NCBI GenBank assembly: GCA_029570245.1
Contig: JAKQSH010000385.1
Location: 1-5,322 of the forward strand
DNA: 5,322 nucleotides
Origin: Deltaproteobacteria bacterium
GTDB taxonomy: Bacteria > Myxococcota_A > SURF-8
Direction of reading: 5' to 3'
Part shown: one piece after another, positions 1-5,322 of the stretch
Layout of the letters: every line of letters starts with the position of its first letter
How positions within the stretch are numbered: the first letter of the stretch is position 1
Program-made: the position numbers and the translations under genes
The notes under the pieces: model-generated
The model's input: only the letters and a program-made list of their open reading frames with translations
Database searches by the model: none
What the model was told of the DNA's origin: nothing

Positions 1-1518
1 GAAGCAGAAGAAGACATTGAAACTTTTCAGCCAACGACCGGCGATATCGTCTTTACCGAACTCATGCCGTATCCTATGGTTCTTCCATGGGACGAAGGCC
101 AATGGGTGGAAGTTTATAACGCAACAGAACAATACATGCAGCTTGAAGGCTGTACATATTCTTCCAATCTCGGTTCAAGTACAATAAACGAAAACCTGAC
201 CCTTGCGCCTCATTCTTATGCGGTCTTCGGCATAAGCCGCTCGCAGGCGTACCCGCTCGATGTCAAGACAGACTGGGAATGGGGAGATTTTGAACTTGAA
301 GAAGAATTCGACCGCGTAATACTTAGGTGCAACAATCAAATCATCGACGCCGCTCAGTATCTTGAGTTCGGTATGCCGTTCCAGATGCAGTTCGGTTGCA
401 GCCTGGCTGTGTGCGCCGGAATGGAAGACGCCGGGTTGAACAACAACTACAGCAACTGGCATCCATCAACTCTCATCACAACAGGCAGAGATCGAGGCAC
501 TCCGGGAGAAGCGAACGAAGAATGCAATTTCTTCGAAGACGGTGACTACGATTTCGACGGAATCGGGTTCGAAACTGATAACGACAATGATTACAACTTC
601 GAGAACTGTCATTATGTCGATCCGGATACTTTCGAAGGCCCCGACTGCGGCCACATGGTTGATATCGGTTTTCTGGAACACGAAACCTGCACCATAGTTC
701 CGCCGAATGAATGCCATTCTTTCTATATGGGAGAAAGAGTATCATCGGGAATAGACGACGAACTGGCCGGACGCATTTCAGCCGTACCGAGGCACCCTGT
801 CCATCTGACATCCTATTCGATATCGCGTTATCCGGTAACGGTTGCTGAATACCGGGAGTGCATGGAAGATGGATCGTGCAGCGAACCGAATCCGCTGTTC
901 TGTCTTAAAGACGGTGGGCCGATCATGGGAGAGACAAACATCTGGGACGATTCGAAATTGAATCACCCGGTGGTATGCGTCAACAGATTCAATGCAATTG
1001 AATTCTGCTCCTGGGCGGGTGGGACTATGGTTTCTGAGGCACAGTGGGAATATGCCAGCGTCGGACCGATGAACAATCCCGCCGCCGAAAGGCCGTATCC
1101 GTGGGGAGACGATGCGTCTTTCTGCCATGCCAACGTATGGGGAGAAGACCCCTTCGACGGAACTTCTCCGGTTGGATTCTTCGATGGAGGTCTAAAATCC
1201 CGCAGCGAAGGAGGATGGGTTTTCGGACCGGCCTACTATCAGACCTGCGACGATTCTTCACCCTTCGGGCTGCACGACATGAATCACAACGTCAGTGAGC
1301 TTGTAGCCGATCTGCCTTCACTTTACAATACGTGGCCGGCCAATCCGGTAAATCCGATAATCTTTAACGGCACGATGCAGATACTGATAAAAGGTTCCAG
1401 CTGGTATTTTTCTGAAATTTCTCACGCAAGAAATTATCTGAGAATCACCATGCCGCCGGAAATGCCGTTGTACACATCCACAGAATCCTTAGGATTCAGA
1501 TGCGCATTCGACAATTAA
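1..1518 (+). CDS. Lamin-tail domain / FGE-like (SUMF) fusion protein, 5'-truncated
   Basis: The frame is open from base 1, so the gene starts upstream; 505 residues are visible (numbered here from base 1), ending at TAA 1516-1518. The ATG at 64 is internal, because it lies inside the first domain. Residues 14-172 look like a lamin-tail domain: GDIVFTEL opening, WVEVYNAT at 35-42 and a closing GTPGEAN. Residues 173-237 are acidic and Cys-containing. Residues 238-505 match the FGE-sulfatase/SUMF fold: FYMGE, RYPVTVAEY, SEAQWEYAS, PYPWGDD, a DMNHNVSE version of the usual DMxGNVWE, KGSSW, and terminal GFRC. True formylglycine-generating enzymes carry two catalytic cysteines after the GGSW-type motif; the aligned positions here read F470 and H475, so oxidase activity is unlikely and a binding or structural role is my inference. 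Many cysteines and the acidic segment suggest export, probably as a lipoprotein, but the N-terminus is not visible. Domain calls are confident; function is unknown. Confidence 0.88.
   Translation, partial: EAEEDIETFQPTTGDIVFTELMPYPMVLPWDEGQWVEVYNATEQYMQLEGCTYSSNLGSSTINENLTLAPHSYAVFGISRSQAYPLDVKTDWEWGDFELEEEFDRVILRCNNQIIDAAQYLEFGMPFQMQFGCSLAVCAGMEDAGLNNNYSNWHPSTLITTGRDRGTPGEANEECNFFEDGDYDFDGIGFETDNDNDYNFENCHYVDPDTFEGPDCGHMVDIGFLEHETCTIVPPNECHSFYMGERVSSGIDDELAGRISAVPRHPVHLTSYSISRYPVTVAEYRECMEDGSCSEPNPLFCLKDGGPIMGETNIWDDSKLNHPVVCVNRFNAIEFCSWAGGTMVSEAQWEYASVGPMNNPAAERPYPWGDDASFCHANVWGEDPFDGTSPVGFFDGGLKSRSEGGWVFGPAYYQTCDDSSPFGLHDMNHNVSELVADLPSLYNTWPANPVNPIIFNGTMQILIKGSSWYFSEISHARNYLRITMPPEMPLYTSTESLGFRCAFDN
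544..579 (+). other. EF-hand-like calcium loop within the LTD-FGE protein
   Basis: The codons give DYDFDGIGFETD (visible residues 182-193), which fits the DxDxDG pattern of a 12-residue calcium loop with an acidic residue at position 12. Position 8, usually hydrophobic, is Gly. It lies in the acidic stretch joining the lamin-tail and FGE-like domains and is followed by more alternating Asp/Asn. Calcium binding is inferred from pattern only; no flanking EF helices are evident, so it would be closer to a dockerin or thrombospondin-3 type loop. Confidence 0.4.
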
Positions 1519-1585
1519 AATTAAGAAGACGATTGGCAAACCGAATAAAACCCACCTTATCCGAAAAATCCAACCCTGTTCTGAC

Positions 1586-1614
1586 TTGAATTTACCGGAA
1601 CTCTGACATATCAT
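1586..1614 (+). promoter_or_regulatory. Predicted sigma-70-type promoter of the GH57 lipoprotein gene
   Basis: A -35 TTGAAT (1586-1591, 4/6 to consensus) is followed after exactly 17 bases by a -10 TATCAT (1609-1614, 5/6). Transcription would start near 1621, leaving a leader of about 40 bases before the ATG at 1660. The gap after the upstream gene is 141 bases, consistent with an independent transcript. Position and spacing are seen; activity is inferred. Confidence 0.55.
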
Positions 1615-1622
1615 TACCGGAA
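1592..1622 (+). repeat. Direct repeat TTACCGGAA x2, possible operator
   Basis: The 9-mer TTACCGGAA occurs at 1592-1600 and again at 1614-1622, 22 bases apart, about two helical turns. The first copy sits in the promoter spacer; the second begins at the last base of the -10 and covers the expected start point. Each copy has a palindromic CCGG core. This placement would suit a repressor binding cooperatively on one DNA face. It is not present in the second intergenic region. Confidence 0.45.
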
Positions 1623-1648
1623 AGTTATTTTGAATTCAGTCTGGTTAT

Positions 1649-1654
1649 GGGGGA
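1649..1654 (+). promoter_or_regulatory. Ribosome binding site deciding the GH57 start at 1660
   Basis: GGGGGA lies 5 bases before ATG 1660. An in-frame TTG at 1630 would lengthen the protein by 10 residues and has a possible GGAAAG (1619-1624) ahead of it, but that sequence falls on the predicted transcription start (about 1621). The ATG also yields a compact, standard lipoprotein signal peptide. The ATG is therefore preferred. Confidence 0.6.
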
Positions 1655-1659
1655 TTCCG

Positions 1660-4401
1660 ATGATAATTGTCCGTCCGGTTTTGTTGGCACACCTGTTTAT
1701 ATTGTTCTCATTCTGTTTTTCTGCCTGTTTCGATTCGGGTTCGGATAACAGTGATGACGGAGATGAAGATAAGTATTCGGGGGAAGAGCAGTCCGGCGGC
1801 TTGAATCAGCCGTGCAATCCTGATAAAAGCTGCGACGAAGGGCTGGTTTGCGACGAAAATGATACTTGCATACTCGATTCCAACCCGGAGAACGGCGGAT
1901 TGAATCAGCCGTGCAATCCCGACAATTCATGCGACCTGCCATACGTCTGCATGAACGGTATCTGCACTGAAGACAGCGACCCGGAAAGCGGCGATGTCGG
2001 TCAACCCTGCAACAGCGACGGCACATGTAACGACGGACTGGAATGCTCCAGTGAATTCGTCTGTTACCGCCCTTCCGTAATACCAGACGGAGATGACACC
2101 ACCGACGGTGACAATATGCCGGACGGCGACGATTATGTTGACGGCGATGGACAGACCGGCGACATGGACGATTTCATTGACGGTGACTTCGACATGGCCG
2201 ATGAAGATTTCGGTGAGCTGGATATGAGTGAAAACTACACCGATTACGAATACGAGTTGCCGGACACAGACCCGAATGATCGTCCTCCGATTTACATTTC
2301 ATTTCTCTGGCACATGCACCAGCCGATTTACTGGCCATACGAAAAAGTGACAGAAACCGCTTCCAATCATCCGGGATTCCCCGGCGGAGATGTCGGGCTG
2401 TATGGAATTTTCACCAATCGCAGCGGACCGTATACTTCATGGCCCAAAGACGCCGTAGGCAAGGGGCTGGACCTTCCGCACCTTGGCGCACAGGTTAGTT
2501 TTTCCGGTTCGCTGATGGAAAACCTCAACAATCTCGCGGCAGGCGGAGTCGCATTCGGCAACTGGCAATCGTCGTGGAGTTCGGCTCTGGGCTGGGAGAC
2601 GGAGCTGGGCAACAAACGCCTTGAACTGGTGAACTTCGGATATCATCACCCGCTTATGGGGCTGATAGACTACCTCGACATACGCCTGCAGATTCAGATG
2701 CACCGTGAAATGCTTTCCGACAATATCGGATGGGCCGCTTCGAAAGGCATATTTCCGCCTGAGTGCGCTTTTTCTCCACGCATGATTCCGGCGCTGCTTG
2801 ACGAAGGTATTGAGTGGGTGCTGGTGGATAATATTCATTTCGACCGTACACATAAAAATTATCCCTGGGTGGCGCAGTCCGGCCTGCCGCGCCCGAATCC
2901 AGCCGAACAGCTGAGCCAGCCTCAGACAAACTGGGTTCAGCTTCAGAACATATGGGCGCCGTCTCAGGTGTCAGCCCCCTGGGGATATCAGCCGCATTAC
3001 GTTTCCTACATAGACCCGGACAGCGGAGAACGCCATAAAATAATAGCTGTTCCGGCGGCCCGCTACGAAGGCAACGAAGATGGACGAGGCGGATTCGGCG
3101 CTTTGCAGTATGAATCTGTAATGAGCCAGATCGAATTCGCAAATGTCGATCCTGCACACCCGATTCTCATCGTCCTGCACCACGACGGAGACAATTACGG
3201 CGGCGGCACGGACGCTTATTACGGAAGCAATTTTCAGAACTTCGTCAACTGGCTGAAGGAAAACCCCGACCGTTTCGTTGCAACTACAATTCAGGATTAT
3301 CTGGACATGTTTCCGCCCGAAGAAAACGACATAATCAATGTCGAAGACGGCTCATGGGCCGGTGCCGACAACGGCGACCCGCAATTTCTCAAGTGGAACG
3401 GCGGATTCAACGACGAAGGATATTCGCCGGACAGAAACAGCTGGGGAATAATGACCGCAGCTCGCAACCGAGTAATGACAGCCGAAGCCGTTCAGCCTCA
3501 TTCGTCGGTTGACGCCATAATAAACAAAACCGGAAACAATACCGACAAAGCCTGGCATCATCTTCTGAACGGAGAAACAAGCTGCTACTGGTACTGGGAC
3601 GGACAGGCGGACTGGGACAGCCACCCGGCGCGGGCTGCAAACCTGGCAGTACAATATGCAGACGCAGCAATAGGTTCTACCTCCGACGAAAGCGTTCCGC
3701 CGACGATTTACATTCCTCAGCGCAATCCGTACAATCCCGGTGCCGATGCGCAGACCACTAACGATGTCGAAATCTGGACTTACGTTTACGACGTGTCGGG
3801 ACTGGATTATGTGGCGCTGAAATATCGCGTGGATTCCGACGGAGTGCGCACGCCGGCCAACGATGTGTATTCGCCGTCCGGTTCCTGGGAAAGCCAGCTT
3901 ATGGACAGCGTGCTGACGCCGTCTGAAACATCCCCGGCCCCTCAATATCAGGCAAGAAGATACTTCAGCACAATCAGTGATCTTTCAAGCGTGCTGATCG
4001 ATTACTTTGTGGAGGCACGCGACGGAAAAGGCAACATAAAACGCAGTCCGATTCAGCACGTCTGGATCGGTTCGGCAGGCGGTTCTTCCGGCGGCGGCCT
4101 GTGGAAACCTGATAATCCGACGCACGACGACGAAATTACCATTACCTGGACTCAGGCTGCGAAACTGCACTGGGGCGTCAATAACTGGACGAAACCGGAG
4201 GAGAAATACTGGCCGGCAGGCACTGTCGCATGGAGCGACGGAAAAGCCGTTGAAACTCCGCTGGATGGTCCCGACGGACAGGGAAAATACACAATAACCA
4301 TAGGGCCATTCGACAACGAAATATCGAGCGTCAACTTTGTGTTTCACAACAACGACGGCAGCTGGAGTTCACCGGATCAGACCATCAGCATTTCGGATTG
4401 A
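1660..4401 (+). CDS. Surface lipoprotein, GH57 glycoside hydrolase with C-terminal CBM25-like starch-binding module
   Basis: This 913-residue protein probably cleaves or transfers alpha-1,4/1,6-glucan chains (starch, glycogen) outside the cytoplasm. Residues 1-22 form a signal peptide (Arg5, hydrophobic core) ending in a lipobox-like FSAC with Cys23 as lipidation site; Phe at -3 is slightly atypical. Residues 46-135 are three Cys-rich repeats and 142-207 a DGD-rich acidic linker. The GH57 domain spans about 209-665: region I WHMHQP (217-222), region II GYHHP (327-331), region III GIFPPE with predicted nucleophile Glu368, region IV HDGDNYG with predicted acid/base Asp509, and a GETSCYWYW segment (638-646). 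An Ig-like module follows (about 679-803), then a Gly/Ser linker and a CBM25-like module (814-913) with LHWGVNNW and NFVFHNNDGSW aromatic motifs. Exact specificity (amylase, pullulanase, branching or glucanotransferase) cannot be read from sequence. It has its own promoter, so it is probably monocistronic. Confidence 0.9.
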   Translation: MIIVRPVLLAHLFILFSFCFSACFDSGSDNSDDGDEDKYSGEEQSGGLNQPCNPDKSCDEGLVCDENDTCILDSNPENGGLNQPCNPDNSCDLPYVCMNGICTEDSDPESGDVGQPCNSDGTCNDGLECSSEFVCYRPSVIPDGDDTTDGDNMPDGDDYVDGDGQTGDMDDFIDGDFDMADEDFGELDMSENYTDYEYELPDTDPNDRPPIYISFLWHMHQPIYWPYEKVTETASNHPGFPGGDVGLYGIFTNRSGPYTSWPKDAVGKGLDLPHLGAQVSFSGSLMENLNNLAAGGVAFGNWQSSWSSALGWETELGNKRLELVNFGYHHPLMGLIDYLDIRLQIQMHREMLSDNIGWAASKGIFPPECAFSPRMIPALLDEGIEWVLVDNIHFDRTHKNYPWVAQSGLPRPNPAEQLSQPQTNWVQLQNIWAPSQVSAPWGYQPHYVSYIDPDSGERHKIIAVPAARYEGNEDGRGGFGALQYESVMSQIEFANVDPAHPILIVLHHDGDNYGGGTDAYYGSNFQNFVNWLKENPDRFVATTIQDYLDMFPPEENDIINVEDGSWAGADNGDPQFLKWNGGFNDEGYSPDRNSWGIMTAARNRVMTAEAVQPHSSVDAIINKTGNNTDKAWHHLLNGETSCYWYWDGQADWDSHPARAANLAVQYADAAIGSTSDESVPPTIYIPQRNPYNPGADAQTTNDVEIWTYVYDVSGLDYVALKYRVDSDGVRTPANDVYSPSGSWESQLMDSVLTPSETSPAPQYQARRYFSTISDLSSVLIDYFVEARDGKGNIKRSPIQHVWIGSAGGSSGGGLWKPDNPTHDDEITITWTQAAKLHWGVNNWTKPEEKYWPAGTVAWSDGKAVETPLDGPDGQGKYTITIGPFDNEISSVNFVFHNNDGSWSSPDQTISISD
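1795..2064 (+). repeat. Three tandem four-cysteine repeats in the GH57 lipoprotein
   Basis: Units start at 1795, 1894 and 1990 (33 and 32 codons apart; residues 46-78, 79-110, 111-135). Each has the form GQPC or NQPC, then Cys 5-6 residues on, then two further Cys, for example QPCNPDKSCDEGLVC. Units 1 and 2 share an identical 20-base stretch (1801-1820 and 1900-1919), pointing to recent duplication; unit 3 has diverged. Such motifs are common between lipobox and acidic linker in exported proteins of myxobacteria-like genomes. Likely disulfide-stabilised stalk or spacer. Confidence 0.8.
2083..2280 (+). other. Asp-Gly-Asp-rich acidic linker coding segment
   Basis: Residues 142-207 contain repeated DGD units (PDGDD, TDGDN, PDGDD, VDGDG, IDGDF) and then a Tyr/Asp/Glu-rich stretch, with no Cys and almost no basic residues. 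It separates the cysteine repeats from the GH57 catalytic domain and probably acts as an extended, solvent-exposed, possibly calcium-responsive spacer that holds the enzyme away from the membrane. The spacer role is inferred from position and composition. Confidence 0.7.
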
Positions 4402-4425
4402 AAATGTTCGAACAGAATTCATTTT
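4401..4425 (+). terminator. Weak hairpin after the GH57 gene, candidate terminator
   Basis: AAAATG (4401-4406) can pair with CATTTT (4420-4425), with a further TTC/GAA inside (4407-4409 with 4415-4417) if two T are bulged. The stem is AT-rich and followed by only AAA, not a U-tract, though its own 3' arm ends in TTTT. It starts on the last base of the stop codon. Intrinsic termination is possible but poorly supported. Confidence 0.25.
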
Positions 4426-4435
4426 AAACGTTCCA

Positions 4436-4464
4436 TTGACTGAAAGTGCGGGGGAAAGTATCAT
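4436..4464 (+). promoter_or_regulatory. Predicted sigma-70-type promoter of the diguanylate cyclase gene
   Basis: TTGACT (4436-4441, 5/6 to the -35 consensus) and TATCAT (4459-4464, 5/6 to the -10) are separated by exactly 17 bases. Transcription would begin near 4471, giving a leader of about 44 bases. The spacing, -10 sequence and distance to the start codon closely match the promoter before the GH57 gene, but the TTACCGGAA repeats are absent, so control is probably different. Confidence 0.65.
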
Positions 4465-4500
4465 TTTTTCGAATACACGATCTGCTGCAAATTATAAATC

Positions 4501-4507
4501 AGGGGAG
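4501..4507 (+). promoter_or_regulatory. Ribosome binding site of the diguanylate cyclase gene
   Basis: AGGGGAG lies 7 bases before ATG 4515, a near-ideal Shine-Dalgarno match and spacing. It fixes the start of the downstream reading frame. Confidence 0.75.
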
Positions 4508-4514
4508 AACATAA

Positions 4515-5322
4515 ATGTCAGATTCAGGCGGTAAAACCGGTCTTGGGAAACTGCTGTCAAAGTTCCGCAGGCGCGCAGATTATTACGAAATCAACCCGCA
4601 TATCGGACAGATCGCTCCCGATGAGCTCGACACCGCCGGCGCGCTGATGCATACGCTGACCCAGAGCGTACTGCGCCTTCTTTTCCTTCACAGGCATTTC
4701 CTCATCGAATCCCCTTCTCTTCAGCCCGATAAATTCAGAAACGAAATCGAATCGCTGATGGCGTTTTATCAGAATCCGATTACTCCTGAACAGGCAGAAG
4801 ATTTAAGCAGCAGCAGCGTCAGCCTGATAACAAACCAGAAGGAAAGCGAACTTGAATACCTGCATGCGCGGGAAGACGAACTCAGAACGATAATTGATTT
4901 CATCGTCGATGAAGTCCGCAGATCGCTCAAAGAAAACGATTCTTTCGGCGCTCAGATGGCAGATTCATTGAAAAACCTGGGGAAATCCCTGGAAATAAAC
5001 GATCTGGCGGCCTTGAAGCACTCACTGAAATTCAGCCTTGAAATTCTTGCGAATCAGGTAGGCGATAAAATTGAAAGGGACAGGTCATATGTAAATGAAC
5101 TTCAGGCTCAGATTGATATTCTGAAAACTCAACTGGAAACGCTGAAAAGCGAATCAAAAACCGACGCTTTAACCAAGCTTTACAATCGCCGGGCTTTCGA
5201 CGAGCGCATTATTTCTGAAGTCAATATGGCGCGCCGCCTGCGCAGGCCGCTGAGCCTTGTAATGATCGACATGGACCACTTCAAAGAAATCAACGACACA
5301 TACGGACACCAGGCCGGAGATG
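4515..5322 (+). CDS. Diguanylate cyclase (GGDEF domain), 3'-truncated by the window end
   Basis: From ATG 4515 the frame stays open to the last base (269 full codons). Residues 1-180 have no signal peptide or membrane segment and look alpha-helical; I do not recognise this domain, which probably senses a signal or a partner in the cytoplasm. Residues 182-215 form a heptad coiled coil (a: Ile186, Val193, Ile200, Leu207; d: Leu196, Leu203, Leu210) that runs straight into the GGDEF domain, a common way to couple dimerisation to activity. The GGDEF domain starts with TDALTKLYNRR (216-226), the usual DxLTxLxNRR, and continues to MIDMDHFKEINDTYGHQAGD (250-269), where Asp252 is the expected metal ligand and Asn260 a GTP contact. 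The GGDEF signature itself and any EAL or other C-terminal domain lie outside, so catalytic competence is not proven. Product if active: c-di-GMP from two GTP. Confidence 0.9.
   Translation, partial: MSDSGGKTGLGKLLSKFRRRADYYEINPHIGQIAPDELDTAGALMHTLTQSVLRLLFLHRHFLIESPSLQPDKFRNEIESLMAFYQNPITPEQAEDLSSSSVSLITNQKESELEYLHAREDELRTIIDFIVDEVRRSLKENDSFGAQMADSLKNLGKSLEINDLAALKHSLKFSLEILANQVGDKIERDRSYVNELQAQIDILKTQLETLKSESKTDALTKLYNRRAFDERIISEVNMARRLRRPLSLVMIDMDHFKEINDTYGHQAGD

Noticed and set aside
1044..1298. An 84-codon + strand frame inside the FGE-like region
   Set aside because: It is an Arg-rich translation in a shifted frame within a well-supported domain; no ribosome binding site.
1519..1560. 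Possible terminator after the LTD-FGE gene (ATTGG / CCGAAT)
   Set aside because: The stem needs a bulge, has about five pairs and no T-run after it; not supportable.
2437..3945. Several long reverse-strand frames opposite the GH57 gene (up to 197 codons)
   Set aside because: Their translations are rich in Arg, Cys, Pro and Ser without recognisable domains, while the + strand frame carries full GH57 motifs. They are antisense shadows.
4406..4413. Perfect palindrome GTTCGAAC just after the GH57 stop, resembling half of a LexA-type site
   Set aside because: Only 8 bases, without the spaced arms of a LexA box, and it lies 23 bases upstream of the -35; easily due to chance.
4447..4457. Purine-rich GCGGGGGAAAG resembling a ribosome binding site
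   Set aside because: No start codon follows at a suitable distance, and it lies within the predicted promoter spacer.
4493..4498. TATAAA as an alternative -10 for the cyclase gene
   Set aside because: No acceptable -35 lies 16-18 bases upstream, and a start about 7 bases downstream would fall in the ribosome binding site.
4337..4534. A 65-codon + strand frame bridging the end of the GH57 gene and the start of the cyclase gene
   Set aside because: It overlaps both coding regions in another frame, has no ribosome binding site, and its middle covers the predicted promoter; it is a chance frame.
4806..4817. Four AGC repeats (serine run) in the cyclase gene
   Set aside because: Too short to be a phase-variable microsatellite, and trinucleotide changes would not shift the frame.

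Overview
The window suggests a Gram-negative, Myxococcota- or deltaproteobacteria-like environmental bacterium. I infer this from protein style: a lipoprotein signal peptide followed by tandem four-cysteine repeats and a long Asp-Gly-Asp (DGD) acidic linker, plus a lamin-tail domain fused to a sulfatase-modifying-factor (FGE-like) domain on what looks like a secreted protein. This is not a taxonomic assignment. All three genes are on the + strand, tightly packed, with gaps of 141 and 113 bases. No RNA gene, insertion sequence, CRISPR array or integrase was seen, and there is no gene-free stretch longer than 300 bases.

Layout. (1) Positions 1-1518 hold the 3' part of a gene that begins upstream: a lamin-tail domain, an acidic segment with an EF-hand-like loop, and a complete FGE-like domain that lacks the two catalytic cysteines. 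(2) Positions 1519-1659 form an intergenic region with a good sigma-70-type promoter and a duplicated 9-base motif that overlaps it. (3) Positions 1660-4401 encode a predicted surface lipoprotein of 913 residues: lipid anchor, three cysteine-rich repeats, DGD linker, GH57 glycoside hydrolase with its catalytic pair in place, an Ig-like module and a C-terminal CBM25-like starch-binding module. (4) Positions 4402-4514 hold a weak hairpin, a second promoter of the same form, and a strong ribosome binding site. (5) Positions 4515-5322 are the 5' part of a cytoplasmic diguanylate cyclase gene, cut by the window edge before its GGDEF signature.

How they may work together. The GH57-CBM25 lipoprotein fits degradation or remodelling of starch- or glycogen-like alpha-glucans at the cell surface. 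The LTD-FGE protein is probably another exported structural or binding protein. The diguanylate cyclase makes c-di-GMP, but it has its own promoter, so adjacency alone does not tie it to the glucan enzyme. The most notable points are the domain architecture of the GH57 lipoprotein, the loss of catalytic cysteines in the FGE-like domain, and the matching promoters (TTGAMT, 17-base spacer, TATCAT), the first with a possible operator.
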